Shown: piece by piece, positions 24,231 to 34,874 of the stretch
How positions within the stretch are numbered: position 1 is the first letter of the stretch
How the letters are laid out: every line of letters starts with the position of its first letter
Origin: Berberis thunbergii
Lineage: Eukaryota > Streptophyta > Magnoliopsida > Ranunculales > Berberidaceae
Direction: 5' to 3'
DNA: 64,000 nt
Assembly: GCA_003290165.1 (NCBI GenBank)
Contig: QNQO01000593.1
Span: forward strand, 62,001 to 126,000
Notes under the pieces: generated by a model
Databases searched by the model: none
What the model saw: the letters and a program-made list of their open reading frames with translations, nothing else
What the model was told of the DNA's origin: nothing
Position numbers and translations under genes: made by a program

Positions 24231-25115
24231 ATGGAAGGAGAACAAAAATGGGAAGAACAACCCCATTGTGAAGATGATGAAGCATTGTCACTTTGTGACC
24301 TTCCAGTGAGTGAAGGAGACAAAGGTGGGGTTGGAGAGAACGTCGAAGAAGAAAACCGATGTTTGGAGCTCCAAGACTTCGAATTCGGATCGTGGGGTGG
24401 CAATGGAAGTGGTTCAGTTTTAGTAGAATCAGAGATGTGTGCAGCTGATGATGTCTTCTTCCAAGGTCAGCTCCTCCCATTGCGTCTCTCATGCAGTTCT
24501 GAAACCGGGTTGCCAATGACCCGAAACGATACCCGGTTAGGGTCAAGATCCGAATCCATGTACCATTCTTCCTCCTCCGCTGCCAGCAGTAGTAGAAGCC
24601 AAAGCCACCACTCCTCCTCCACCACCACTACTATTTACAAACCCAAACTTCGAAACAATTTCCACAGCCATCCAAGTCCAAAACCACAGGTTTGGGTAAC
24701 CGGGTCAAGACCCGGGAAGAATGCCCGAACCCGGAAATCTACTGTCTGGGGTCTGTTCAGAGTGGGATTGGTGAGAACCCCAGAGATTGAATTGAAGAGA
24801 AGTTTCAACACTAGAAGCAATAGTAGTGGAAGTGAAAGTAGCAGTTATAGTAATGGAAGGAAGAGTGAAAGTGGGTCGAAATCAGATAAGAATAAGAAGA
24901 AGACACAAAGATTTCTGTTTGAAAGTTGTAAGTGTTCAGCGGATGCAGTCGAAATCGTTCCGGAGAAGATTGTAGTAGTAAAGAGTCGAAAAGATGGAAA
25001 GAAAGAAAATGAAGAAGAGAAGGAAAAGAAACTGAGGAAGCAAGCATTGCACCAGAGAAGAACAGTTGAATGGTTGAAGGAGCTGTCCATTACTGGTTTA
25101 CCCATTGAGGTTTAG
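24231..25115 (+). CDS. Plant-specific protein of unknown function, single exon
   Basis: The ATG at 24231 opens an uninterrupted frame of 294 residues. The N-terminal third is acidic (MEGEQKWEEQ, ALSLCDLPVSEGD). It is followed by FEFGSWGG and CAADDVFFQGQLLPLRL, an arrangement like that of plant MAKR/DUF1645-type proteins, in which an FEF motif precedes a DE(L/V)F-x-G-x-LLPL motif. A Ser-rich stretch (residues about 110-140) precedes a conserved-looking core, KSTVWGLFRVGLVRTPEIEL. The C-terminus is Lys/Arg-rich and ends in a short helix-like segment (RRTVEWLKELSITGLPIEV). There is no signal peptide or membrane segment, and the basic clusters could direct it to the nucleus. Gene family membership is tentative and function is not known. 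A TATA-like element lies about 90 bases upstream. Confidence 0.85.
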   Translation: MEGEQKWEEQPHCEDDEALSLCDLPVSEGDKGGVGENVEEENRCLELQDFEFGSWGGNGSGSVLVESEMCAADDVFFQGQLLPLRLSCSSETGLPMTRNDTRLGSRSESMYHSSSSAASSSRSQSHHSSSTTTTIYKPKLRNNFHSHPSPKPQVWVTGSRPGKNARTRKSTVWGLFRVGLVRTPEIELKRSFNTRSNSSGSESSSYSNGRKSESGSKSDKNKKKTQRFLFESCKCSADAVEIVPEKIVVVKSRKDGKKENEEEKEKKLRKQALHQRRTVEWLKELSITGLPIEV

Positions 25116-25260
25116 AGATTAAAATGTTCTTAATTGTTTGTAATTTTTATTGAAATTGTTAGTAAGAAGATAGAAATTTAAAAAATTTTAAAGTTATGAT
25201 TCAAAAGGGCATGTTCTGTTTTTCAGAACAGAGCACTACCATTTGGTTCTGAAAAGCCTG

Positions 25261-25297
25261 ATGTTGTTGTTGTTGTTGTTTGTTGTTGTTGTTGTAG
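25261..25297. repeat. (GTT)n microsatellite
   Basis: Twelve GTT/TGT triplets with one T interruption lie in the 3' flank of the gene ending at 25115. Confidence 0.85.
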
Positions 25298-28018
25298 TTC
25301 ATGTTGGTTTTAGGGTTTGTCATTCTTTTAGGATGTAAATCATTCAAGAATGGTCCCTTGTATAGTTGTTATATTATGTGGCATCCTTAGATTTGAAAGA
25401 ATTAGGATTAAGTCTCCATTTTTGGCTTTGATAAAGATATAATATATAAAAATTAAAACATATTTTCAAATTAGTATGCAAGGTAATTTGATTAGAGCAT
25501 CCATAGTGGCTGTCGTTATAGATGTCGGCTCAAAGCGTAAACTTCCACAACGGTTGATTCACGGAGGTGTCTCCATCACATGTAGTGTAGGACATAATGT
25601 TCGAAGAGTGGTGGTGAGCTCTCAACGCCTTTTATTGAAAAGAAAAAGGAATATGAAGAAGAAGAAGATGAGCTAAGATGATGAGAACATAAACTTCTCA
25701 CATGTAGTGTAGGACATAAAACGTGAAGATAGGTTTGTCGTGACCTTAACACCTCTTATCAAAAAAGGGAACGGCCTTAAAAAGGGTGTAATAAACCAGA
25801 AACCACATTTAAAATGACAGAAAATATTTTACTGCGCCTTTTCAAATAGCAAACTAGGCAAATTACCACTGAACTTGTCATACTTACCCTAAAAACTACA
25901 CATTTAGTAAAGTTACATAAACAGGTAAAAAAAAAAACCACCTATATATTTCAAGGATGTAAGACTAAAGTTTCTATTTTAATAAAGGAGGGAGGGTACT
26001 CAAAATAATAACAAAGGGACACTTTATTGGTCCTTGAGTGGGTAAGAGTGCATGAAGAGTTGTTGTTTGTGGGTTCAGTGGTGGTACCTAGTGCTAGTGG
26101 TGGTGGTGATCATGATTTGCGCATGACTCTCTCTAAAGGCAAATAGCAATACTGGTGGTGGTGATGTTGAAATGGCCTCTCTGTTTCTGAACACTGTTTA
26201 GTGCTTAAAAACTATAGCACTTGTAGATTAAACTATAGGGTTTGATACTCAATGCTTCATGTGGCACAAGGTTTTGACACCATTTGTTTTATAGATAATC
26301 TTAATTAATTTGTGTAATCGAACGTCTTAGTCATAATGTCGTTGTATTACAGGTTTAAAAATGTTGGAATGGTTATCTATAGGCAAGATTCATGAATAAA
26401 AAAATGTAGGCATGCGAACGATACTGATGTTTAAGTGGGTATTATAAGAAGATGCAAAATTATTGACTGCAAATGCAAGTAGTAGGGCAAGCAGCCCAAC
26501 CTGGCCTCAAGCCGGATGTATGTGATCCGGAAAATGTTAAGACACATGCAATGCATCATGGATCGTTGTTCATTATTTTTATTTCACTTATTTATTATCT
26601 TTCGAAGTCTTCATCAACATTTTCTTCTACATTATGTTGGGATGAAATTGACTTGAATAGTCCTACATTAACTAAGAAGTCGTGCAAAGTCATAATCACC
26701 GACAAAAATTACAAATTTTAGGCCTTGTAAATTAGCAAGAGCTATAAAATGCCTCTCAACACCTTTTTAGAGTACTAGTACCAGAAGCCGGACGCTTTCT
26801 CAGATAGCGCAGTACGAGATTCTAAACCAGATGGATTGATATATCACTCACTTACCTTTGGTTTAACATTTGGCAGAGTACTGTAAAACAGTAACATCGA
26901 TTGAGTTGTTAACAAAATACAACTGTGAGTGAACATGCAATTGTAGGGACAACAGGCAAGCTAATTACAGCAATGTTGGTGAATTCTATTTCATGAGACC
27001 TACCAATAAAGAATATTTGTCCTAGCAGTCTTAGCACATATACTAGTGGCTTTAATGGTGGGGTTTCAGAGTTGAAACACTGTCTTTGGCCGTACAGAAA
27101 ACACTATCTCAAGTTTTCAGAACTTGCTGTAAAATTGTCGTGGATGAGATAGGGTCATAAGTCAGTTTGCAAGAATACATAAATAAGTATGAAACAATAA
27201 TACAACATCACAAAGTGTATCAAGACAGTGGTGTGAGTCAATAAATACTACGTGCTAGATTAGTTGATAAGACTTGTAACGAATAAGAACAAACATTACA
27301 TAAACCTATTAGAGTAATGTAGAGCTTGCAAAGCGATTCTCAAATTTTGTTGCACTGAAGCAAACTGAGGATCTCCATCTCTACCCAGCAATTGGGATCT
27401 ATCTCGGTATGATTTCTCCAGTAACCCTGAACCAGGGTGGTTTTTTTTTTTTTTTTTTTTTTTTGGCAATCAAATGCCTAAGTTTTTTTTATCCAAGTGG
27501 CCTAATTTGCTGTCCTTGATCACAAGCCCAAGTCTTAAACAAAAACCTGGACACAAAAAGTTATAAATATAATAATGTCAACGATGCGTTTGTGTTTATC
27601 ATGCGCTGGCTAATACTATAGATTAATGAAGAAACTTGAGCAAATGCTCAAATGTTGAAGATCAATCAATAACTTAGCCGATTGTTGAGACCAGGTTACA
27701 ACGATGAATCCAATATATAGATCAAAGTCAACTTATAGTATTTTATTTAGCTGGTAATGTGAATGTAACATTGTGGGATTAGAATCTGTTTGATGCTGTT
27801 TCCTTTCATCCATTTGGAAATATATAAGAAATCAAAACAAATATTTCAAAACGAGAGAAGGAAATGGGTGAACATGTCACTCTCTTTTGTATTAATAATG
27901 AGAATGGCTCGAATACAAAAATGCACCTCTAATTTGATTATTATCCTCACATTATCTTCTTATTTAATCGACTATTAATGATCAAACATCAAGATATATA
28001 TATATATATAGGGGTGGG

Positions 28019-28047
28019 CACGGGATGGGATGGGATGGGATGGGATG
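28019..28047. repeat. (GGGAT)n microsatellite
   Basis: Five tandem GGGAT units follow a short (TA)n tract in the intergenic region. Confidence 0.8.
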
Positions 28048-29561
28048 ATATATTTTGTTAAAATTAACTAGCATCGAAAAATTATTGTTAACACACCCAG
28101 TACAACAAGTTAGAAACCTCGGAAACTTGTTGCTACGAAATCACGATTTTGCAATTAGAATGACGTGACATAATATGAAAATTTTTACACCTTTCTCAAA
28201 GATTCTATCGTCCTACTAAATCATGCTATATCACCACGATGCAAAACTTGATTGCAAAAACCTGTTTCTTTCGTGTTGTAAATGCTCAACATATTATTAT
28301 TTTCAATTTATTGGTGGTTTTGTGATAGATCATAGACAAACATGAAGACACATCCTCGACATGTTTTTTTTTTGCCCGGAGATTTTCTTTGTGTTTCTTC
28401 CATCTTCAGCCATGAATGTATCCTCAAACAAAAACCCTACAAACCTAGTTATGTAAATGGGCCAAATTGAAATAAAATGGGCCCATTTGTTAGTTGATCG
28501 GCAGGGTTTCTTTAATAAATTTTTTTAAGTTAATTCATTATCAGACCCATTTTATACCCTACTTATGTTGAATTATTTCTTCCTTGTATTTGAAAGTCAT
28601 ATGTGTTAATAATGTTATTGTATACTTCAAAGAAGGTTTGATTGATGAAGAGATTTTCAAGGCCCAAATTGATATGATTTCGAAGCCTTCAATACGGCAA
28701 ACTTGACTCAAGGTTTCTAATAGCAAGGGATCCATAGACTTAGACTAATATTATTGACTTCATGGTCTATGTTCAATGTCATTGAAAGTGAGAAACACGG
28801 ATTTTCTACTAGTAGTAAAGTAAAAAGTGATGTGAGGATGCATGTGCATGATATCATCATCATGTCGTGAGTTATCTTGAGATAATCCAACGAATTTTGA
28901 ATTATAAATTATATGTAATAGTGTATCAGTCGTATCATCGACATCGAAAATGAGAGAGAAGAAAAAATAGAGAAGAAAAAAAGGACGAAAATACAATAAG
29001 ATTTCGTAATATGAGTAGAGCAATTTCGAAATTCAAAAGATAAAGGAACAATATGTGTGAAAACTTTGTAAACCCACCGTTAAACTGAGCTGGTACACCA
29101 TTGACTTAAAAACACTTAACATGTAAGAAAAACAATTAAAAATCTGTTCACACAAATAAAAATTGATTGCCTGAAAACAATTAAAAAAAATCCTCAAAAT
29201 TAGCAAGAAAGTTTAGGTAGAAAAACTCATTAAATAAGGAAGATGAAAAAGAAAGTGATAATAAACAATGAAGAAAAAAGAGAAATTTTGGAAAAGTAGA
29301 AAAAGGGAAGAGAGGGAGGAGTCACTCACGCGTGGAAGAGAACTTCCTCTCACGCGGCATAGACAAGACTTCTTCTCCTTCATATCGATTTCATAATTTC
29401 AATTTCTCTTCAGAGAATCCATCTATCTCTGTTCTGTAAAATACCCATTCATTCTCTATCTCTCCACTCGGACCCCTTTTGGTTTTTTCTTCTAATTCTT
29501 TGTCAATCGATCACAATCGCTCGAAAAGCAGAAACAGAGGAATTGCAGACTGAGAGAGAAC

Positions 29562-32500
29562 ATGTTGAGTTCTTGTTACAAGTGGTGTGGTGGTCGAGGC
29601 GATGAGCTTCTATGGCACATGGACTTGAAACCCCATGCTTCAGGTGACTTTTCGATTGCTGTTGTTCAAGCAAATTCGTGTCTTGAGGATCAGAGCCAAG
29701 TTTTTACTTCTCCTTTTGCGACGTATGTTGGTGTTTATGATGGTCATGGAGGTCCTGAAGCTTCGAGATTCATCAACACCCATCTCATCTCTCATCTCCA
29801 CAGTGAGTTTTTTCTTCTCCTTCAAAACCCCCAATTTTAATTATGCACAATTTTTTAAGTCAAGTTTTGATTTTTATTGAATTTGGTATGTGTTTTTTTT
29901 TTTGGAATTTAGAATTGGCTTTGGAGCAAGGTGGATTATCTGATGATGTGATAAAGAAGGCTTTTGATGCAACTGAAGAGGATTTTTTGCGATTGGTGAG
30001 GCGTTCATGGCCTACTAGGCCTCAAATTGCATCAGTTGGGTCATGCTGTTTGGTTGGGGCAATTTCGAATGATGTTCTATATGTGGCGAATCTCGGGGAC
30101 TCAAGAGCAGTTCTTGGGAAGAAAGTTTCTAGTGGTAAACGAAACAGTTCTGTAGTGGCGGAGCGATTATCTACTGATCACAACGTTGCAGTTGAGGAGG
30201 TGAGGAAGGAAGTAGAGGCTCTTCATCCAGATGATTCACATATTGTGGTATATACTCGCGGAGTTTGGCGGATTAAGGGTATAATTCAGGTATAATTCAT
30301 TCCTTCTTGTTTAGTTCACCTTTTTTTTTATTAGTTTGAATGAAATAGTGATGTGAAATTATAACTGGTAAAATAGTTATTTGGTGAAATAGTGTTTCTA
30401 GATGAGCTTGAGGATCGATCACAATCGATCTCCAAGTAGACTACAGATGATGGCTTTCATGGGTTCTCATTGAATTGAAGTTTATTGCAAATTAGGTCTT
30501 TGGTGCATTTTTTAAAAATTTTATTTCTCCAAATGCTTGCATACTATCATTGATTCTATTGCATTAGTTGATTTTAGGTGTTTATTGATTGTTCCGTTTT
30601 AAAACGAGTTTGGTATTATCCACTTGCATTGACCCTACTACAAAACTAAGCAAAGATTAAGGTGGGGTTTATTTAATTTTGGAGGTGCTCGAACTAGTTG
30701 CATTTATTGACTTTCTATTTTTGTCTCATCAATATTAGTCCATTTTTAAAGTCAGGCATGCTTCTCACTCATTTTGCTACCTGCATTTTTCCGGATGAAC
30801 AAAACATTGTAGAAACTATAATAATCGTGATTTTTCTTTGAAAGGATTAAGAGTGGTAGAAAAAGCCTTTCATCTTGGTTTCATTGGAAGACTAGACTAA
30901 AGTCAGGCATGCCCGATGTCTCTCACTCATTTTGCTACCTTCATTTTTCCGGATGAACAAAACATTGTAGAAACTACAATGATGATGATGTTTTGTTAAA
31001 GGATTAAGATTGGTAGAAAAGAGCCTATGATCTAGAATTTGGTTTCATTGGAAGACTAGACCATCTGTTTCCAGGAGTTGACTTTAGTTTTAGCCACTCA
31101 ATCCAATTGGTGATGGTCTGTCTATTCACAGATGTCATTCAGTGTGGAAGATGGATGGTGTTAAGTGCTTGGAAAAGTATGATCCAAGCAAACTCCTCCC
31201 AGTGATAGAAAATTTGGTTCTTCTAAGTGCTTTTTTTTGTACATTAAGATGTAGGCATTATTTTGGTTTTTTTTGTCTTGTTTGATGACCTTTGGACTTT
31301 TTTAAAAGTTTTGCATGTGATGATTCTGCAACCAATACCACTCTCTCATTTTGTTTCTTCAGCATGTTTCGATATATCTTTAGCATTCAGTTTGGTCAAA
31401 TGTTGGAGAGTAAAAACCTTGCGTTCACAACTATCATAAAATGTATATAGGAGGCTACTCACTAAGTGCCTATTTGTGTTTTGGTTAGAGATACAAAAAC
31501 CACTTGAAAGCTCATTTTGAGTTTCACAATTATCATTTGTTTATTTTAGTTTTTTGAATGCTCTCCTTAACTATGCCAAACAGTCCTATCTTATTCTCCT
31601 AGAATGGATTGTTCAAAGTCACTGGTCAAAATTTGCGTTTTATGTTTTACATATGCAGGATTGAAATGCATTATAGTGCAGAATATCAGAATCCAAGTCA
31701 AGTGCAAGCTGTGTTTTAGTATTTCCCCTCACATCCCAGCTGAAACTAGTCTTTATTGCAAAATCGACATCTAACCCAACGATTCTTGTTCAGTTCAGCA
31801 AAAGTATTTTCTTCTTCCTTTGCTTATACAAATCATTGAAATATGACCCATCTACTCTTGGACGATCGTTTTCCCTATTGTATGACCCCACTATAAAGTT
31901 CGAGTTATGGAAAACTTCCATCGTATCTCCCCCAAGTCTTATCTGAAAAGCAATCTTCTTATTGGTAGAATATGGTAAAATTATTTAGACACTTAGGGTT
32001 ATAATTAAGAAAGGAATCTCAGCATGATGTCGGCGCTCTATCTTCTCCTACGCTCTACCTACCGAAGTAAAATACGTAATATTGACTATTCTCTTAACCA
32101 TGCTTTGTAGCTCTTAAAATCTGGAATCTCGATCACCTTTTCTTGGTTCTCTGTGTCTGAAAATTCTGATCAAGCACAAATTCCTTATGCTAGTTGTTCC
32201 CTTTATCTTCTATCCTTTATCTTCTTCTTTTGTTTTCTATTGGATGAATAGAACCCTTTATTTTCTCCTATCCCAATGAGTTAAACTTTTGTTCATAATA
32301 GGTGTCAATTCATCCTCCTTTTTTACAATCAACATCTTTTCAGTAATCACATGTTTCACTCCTTTAGCTATACAATCCGTGAAGCTTAACAAAAGTAAGA
32401 TCACAACATGTGAGATGCACATGAAGACTGCAGAAAGCTAAATTCTATGAACTTCTCTAAGTGTGTTAATTCAAATCACATACCATCCCGACATAAGTCT

Positions 32501-33436
32501 CTTGTGACTTTGATTTTACTTATATTTGATAAATATATTAGTTCTTCTTTTCTATTTTTCTGAGAATTGTTTTTCGCTCCTGACGTGGAAATAAACTTGA
32601 GAATTCGCATCACTGTCTCAATCTGCTTGTACTTCTTCTGGATTTTCTTTTTATTTACTTCACTGTTTAATAAATTCCACCTAATTGAATATATTCTTCT
32701 CGATAGTTGCTGTTTTCCTTGTAACCGTGGTATGCTTCTCCTTATTTTATAATCATTTGATGGATGATACTAATTATTGTATTTAACCTTGGGTTTTGTT
32801 GTGTAGGTATCAAGATCTATTGGAGATATGTATCTGAAAAAACCCGAGTTTAATAGGGATCCTCTTTTCCAGCAATTCGGATTACCTGTTCCTCTTAAAC
32901 GGCCTGCTATGACTGCTGAACCCTCCATCCAGATAAGAAAACTAAAGCCAAATGACTTATTTTTAATATTCGCATCAGATGGCCTCTGGGAGCAACTTAG
33001 TGACGAAGCTGCCGTAGAGATTGTCCACAAAAACCCTAGAAAGGTAAGTTCCCATCTCCAACCTCATTATACAACCTCTCTATACATTAATGTTATTTTA
33101 CTGTGTTCAAAGTCTGGAATCATCCATGTATTGTTATGAAAAACTCATGGCAGGTAATTCATGTTGCAGGGTATAGCAAAACGTTTAGTAAGAGCTGCAC
33201 TTCAGGAGGCTGCAAAGAAGAGGGAAATGAGATACGATGACATTAAAAAGATTGAGAAGGGCGTTAGACGCCATTTTCACGATGATATAACAGTGATAGT
33301 GATGTATCTTGATCGCCACCAAGGAGCCCAAAATGGTAGTAGAGTGAGTAGCACATTTGACTTAACAAATGCACCTACTGACATTTACACTCTAAACACA
33401 GACGAAGCAGAAATCCCACTTAACCCTCGTTCCTAA
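29562..33436 (+). CDS. Protein phosphatase 2C, plant clade D type, four exons, intact
   Basis: Exons are 29562-29802, 29913-30289, 32807-33043 and 33170-33436, with GT-AG introns and matching phases, giving 373 residues. It is a Mg2+/Mn2+-dependent Ser/Thr phosphatase. The PP2C motifs are present in order: [20 protein letters not shown] (metal-binding Asp and Gly), [36 protein letters not shown] and HDDITVIV (metal-binding Asp). The start [10 protein letters not shown], the [18 protein letters not shown] segment and the [19 protein letters not shown] stretch match clade D members, which dephosphorylate plasma-membrane H+-ATPase C-termini in Arabidopsis. All catalytic residues look intact. The second intron (2.5 kb) holds a tandem duplication. 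The leader is CT-rich. Confidence 0.95.
30748..31062 (+). repeat. Tandem duplication inside PP2C intron 2
   Basis: Two units of about 150 and 165 bases both start AAAGTCAGGCATG, share GATGAACAAAACATTGTAGA and end GGAAGACTAGAC. They are diverged by small indels. The duplication lies wholly inside the intron. Confidence 0.8.
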
Positions 33437-33968
33437 ATGAGTCAAAGAGTACACGCCGACTTCCTTGTGAATAAAATAAAAGTTGTGTAAAGCACAACAT
33501 TCGCGAATGTTTCCCAAATCCAGACTGAGGATTCATTAAGAACTAGAGGGTTTGGTGTACATAATCTAGTTGTTGAGAAATGACGGATAGATTTGAGCTT
33601 CCATAGGCATCAGAAATGAGCTACTGCTTGTGCCTCATATGGTGTTGTAACATTGAAGAACCCGGTTTGGCATGTCTGGGTTTTGCATAAGGGGGTTAAG
33701 ATGATAATAAACGCGGAAGGCTTGATGGGATATTCATTGCTGGAAGGAGGAATATTTTGGGGGTCATTTTTTTGTTAATTTTGTGCCACTCATGGATCTA
33801 AGTTCGACATTTTCTTGGTTTTATGGGGGTGTGGAAGGATGGCTTACTAGCATTATGAACCATCTTCTGTGTTTGTAAATATACAAATGGTTTAAGAGGA
33901 TTGGGTCTGGTTTATCTTCTAGATCACCCAATCAACCTTTTATGTCCATTGTAACTTATGTAGCCGAT
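33437..33968. other. 3' flank of the PP2C gene
   Basis: Likely 3' UTR, with T-rich stretches and a possible polyadenylation context (aataaaataaaa at about 33469-33480). Nothing else was recognised. Confidence 0.6.
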
Positions 33969-33969
33969 A

Positions 33970-34106
33970 GCCAATGGCATAACAGTTCAACGGTTAGAGC
34001 TTGGCAGATGGAACCACTAGGTCATGGATTCAAATCCAACTTATGGCATCTTTATGGGTTCTGGGATTCTATAAAAACCTTGCTTGCCTTTCAAAAAAAA
34101 AAAAAA
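33970..34106 (+). mobile_element. tRNA-derived SINE with target duplication
   Basis: An A-box-like TAACAGTTCAACGGTTAGAG is followed by a B-box-like GGATTCAAATCC, then a tRNA-unrelated body ending CTTGCCTTTCA and a poly(A) of about 16. It is bounded by a 17-bp direct repeat, AACTTATGTAGCC(G/A)ATA, at 33953-33969 and 34107-34123, with one mismatch. Pol III transcription and L1-mediated insertion are typical of such elements. The near-perfect duplication suggests a fairly recent insertion. Confidence 0.88.
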
Positions 34107-34300
34107 AACTTATGTAGCCAATACTGTTGTCCATTGTAACTTATGGAATCGATCATGTTTTTGGTTGTAATGGCCGCTGCTCTACACAATTATCAAATTT
34201 TGTTTTGTTGTAACTCGATTTATATTTTGTTAATACACAGTTTTGAAAAACTCAAACCTTGCCTACAACCTCTTGAAGAGTTTAGAAGCCCTGAAACTTA

Positions 34301-34549
34301 GGGTGTGTTTGGTTGCATGGAATCCTATGTCATAGAAATTCATGAGGGGACCACTACATTTTAGGCTAAATTGATATATCACTCCACATCCACCATTTGA
34401 TTTTGTGATCAATGGTAGGAATGAAAGTTCCATGAACATGAGAATCACATGCCTTGGGGGGCCAAGGAGTGAGATTTTCATGTTTATAGGACTTCCATTC
34501 CCACCAAGGAATTCTCATGGCATAGGATTCCATGCAACCAAACACACCC
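34301..34549. mobile_element. Tourist-like (PIF/Harbinger) MITE
   Basis: Terminal inverted repeats of about 30 bases start GGGTGTGTTTGGTTGCATGG and are mirrored at the right end. They are flanked by TTA on both sides (34298-34300 and 34550-34552), the TWA-type duplication of PIF/Harbinger. The length of 249 bp and lack of coding sequence fit a MITE. It lies downstream of PP2C and of the convergent proteasome gene. Confidence 0.9.
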
Positions 34550-34874
34550 TTAGGGACATGTTGTACAAATTTCTCATATATAAAAATCTAAACACAAGAT
34601 TTGGTCTGGCTCAGGTTGTTGGAGGCACCCATGATCTTAAATTTTGCTGAAACATGGCAACACCAAGCCCTATAAAAATAATGCGAAGGACAGTATAGAA
34701 TTTCTATTAAACATTGCTTTCAGTAATCAATTAGAAACTAAAGCTGTCACAAGTTGATCCACATAACTTTGCATTCCCATGCTCATCACAAAGTTTTGGA
34801 TTAAAAGCTCAAAAGGCTGGAAAATAAGTTTTAACGCCAAATTACAAGTCTGTTTCACTCGAGTGACCGTAGCC

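Larger units (their letters stand above)
25116..29561. other. Long intergenic region without recognised genes
   Basis: It contains a (GTT)n tract at 25261-25297, a diverged tandem duplication around 25570-25760 sharing CATGTAGTGTAGGACATAA, a T-run of about 24 at 27441-27465 and (GGGAT)n near 28020-28046. The final 250 bases are CT-rich and form the promoter and leader of the PP2C gene. No conserved coding segment was seen in either strand. Confidence 0.6.
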
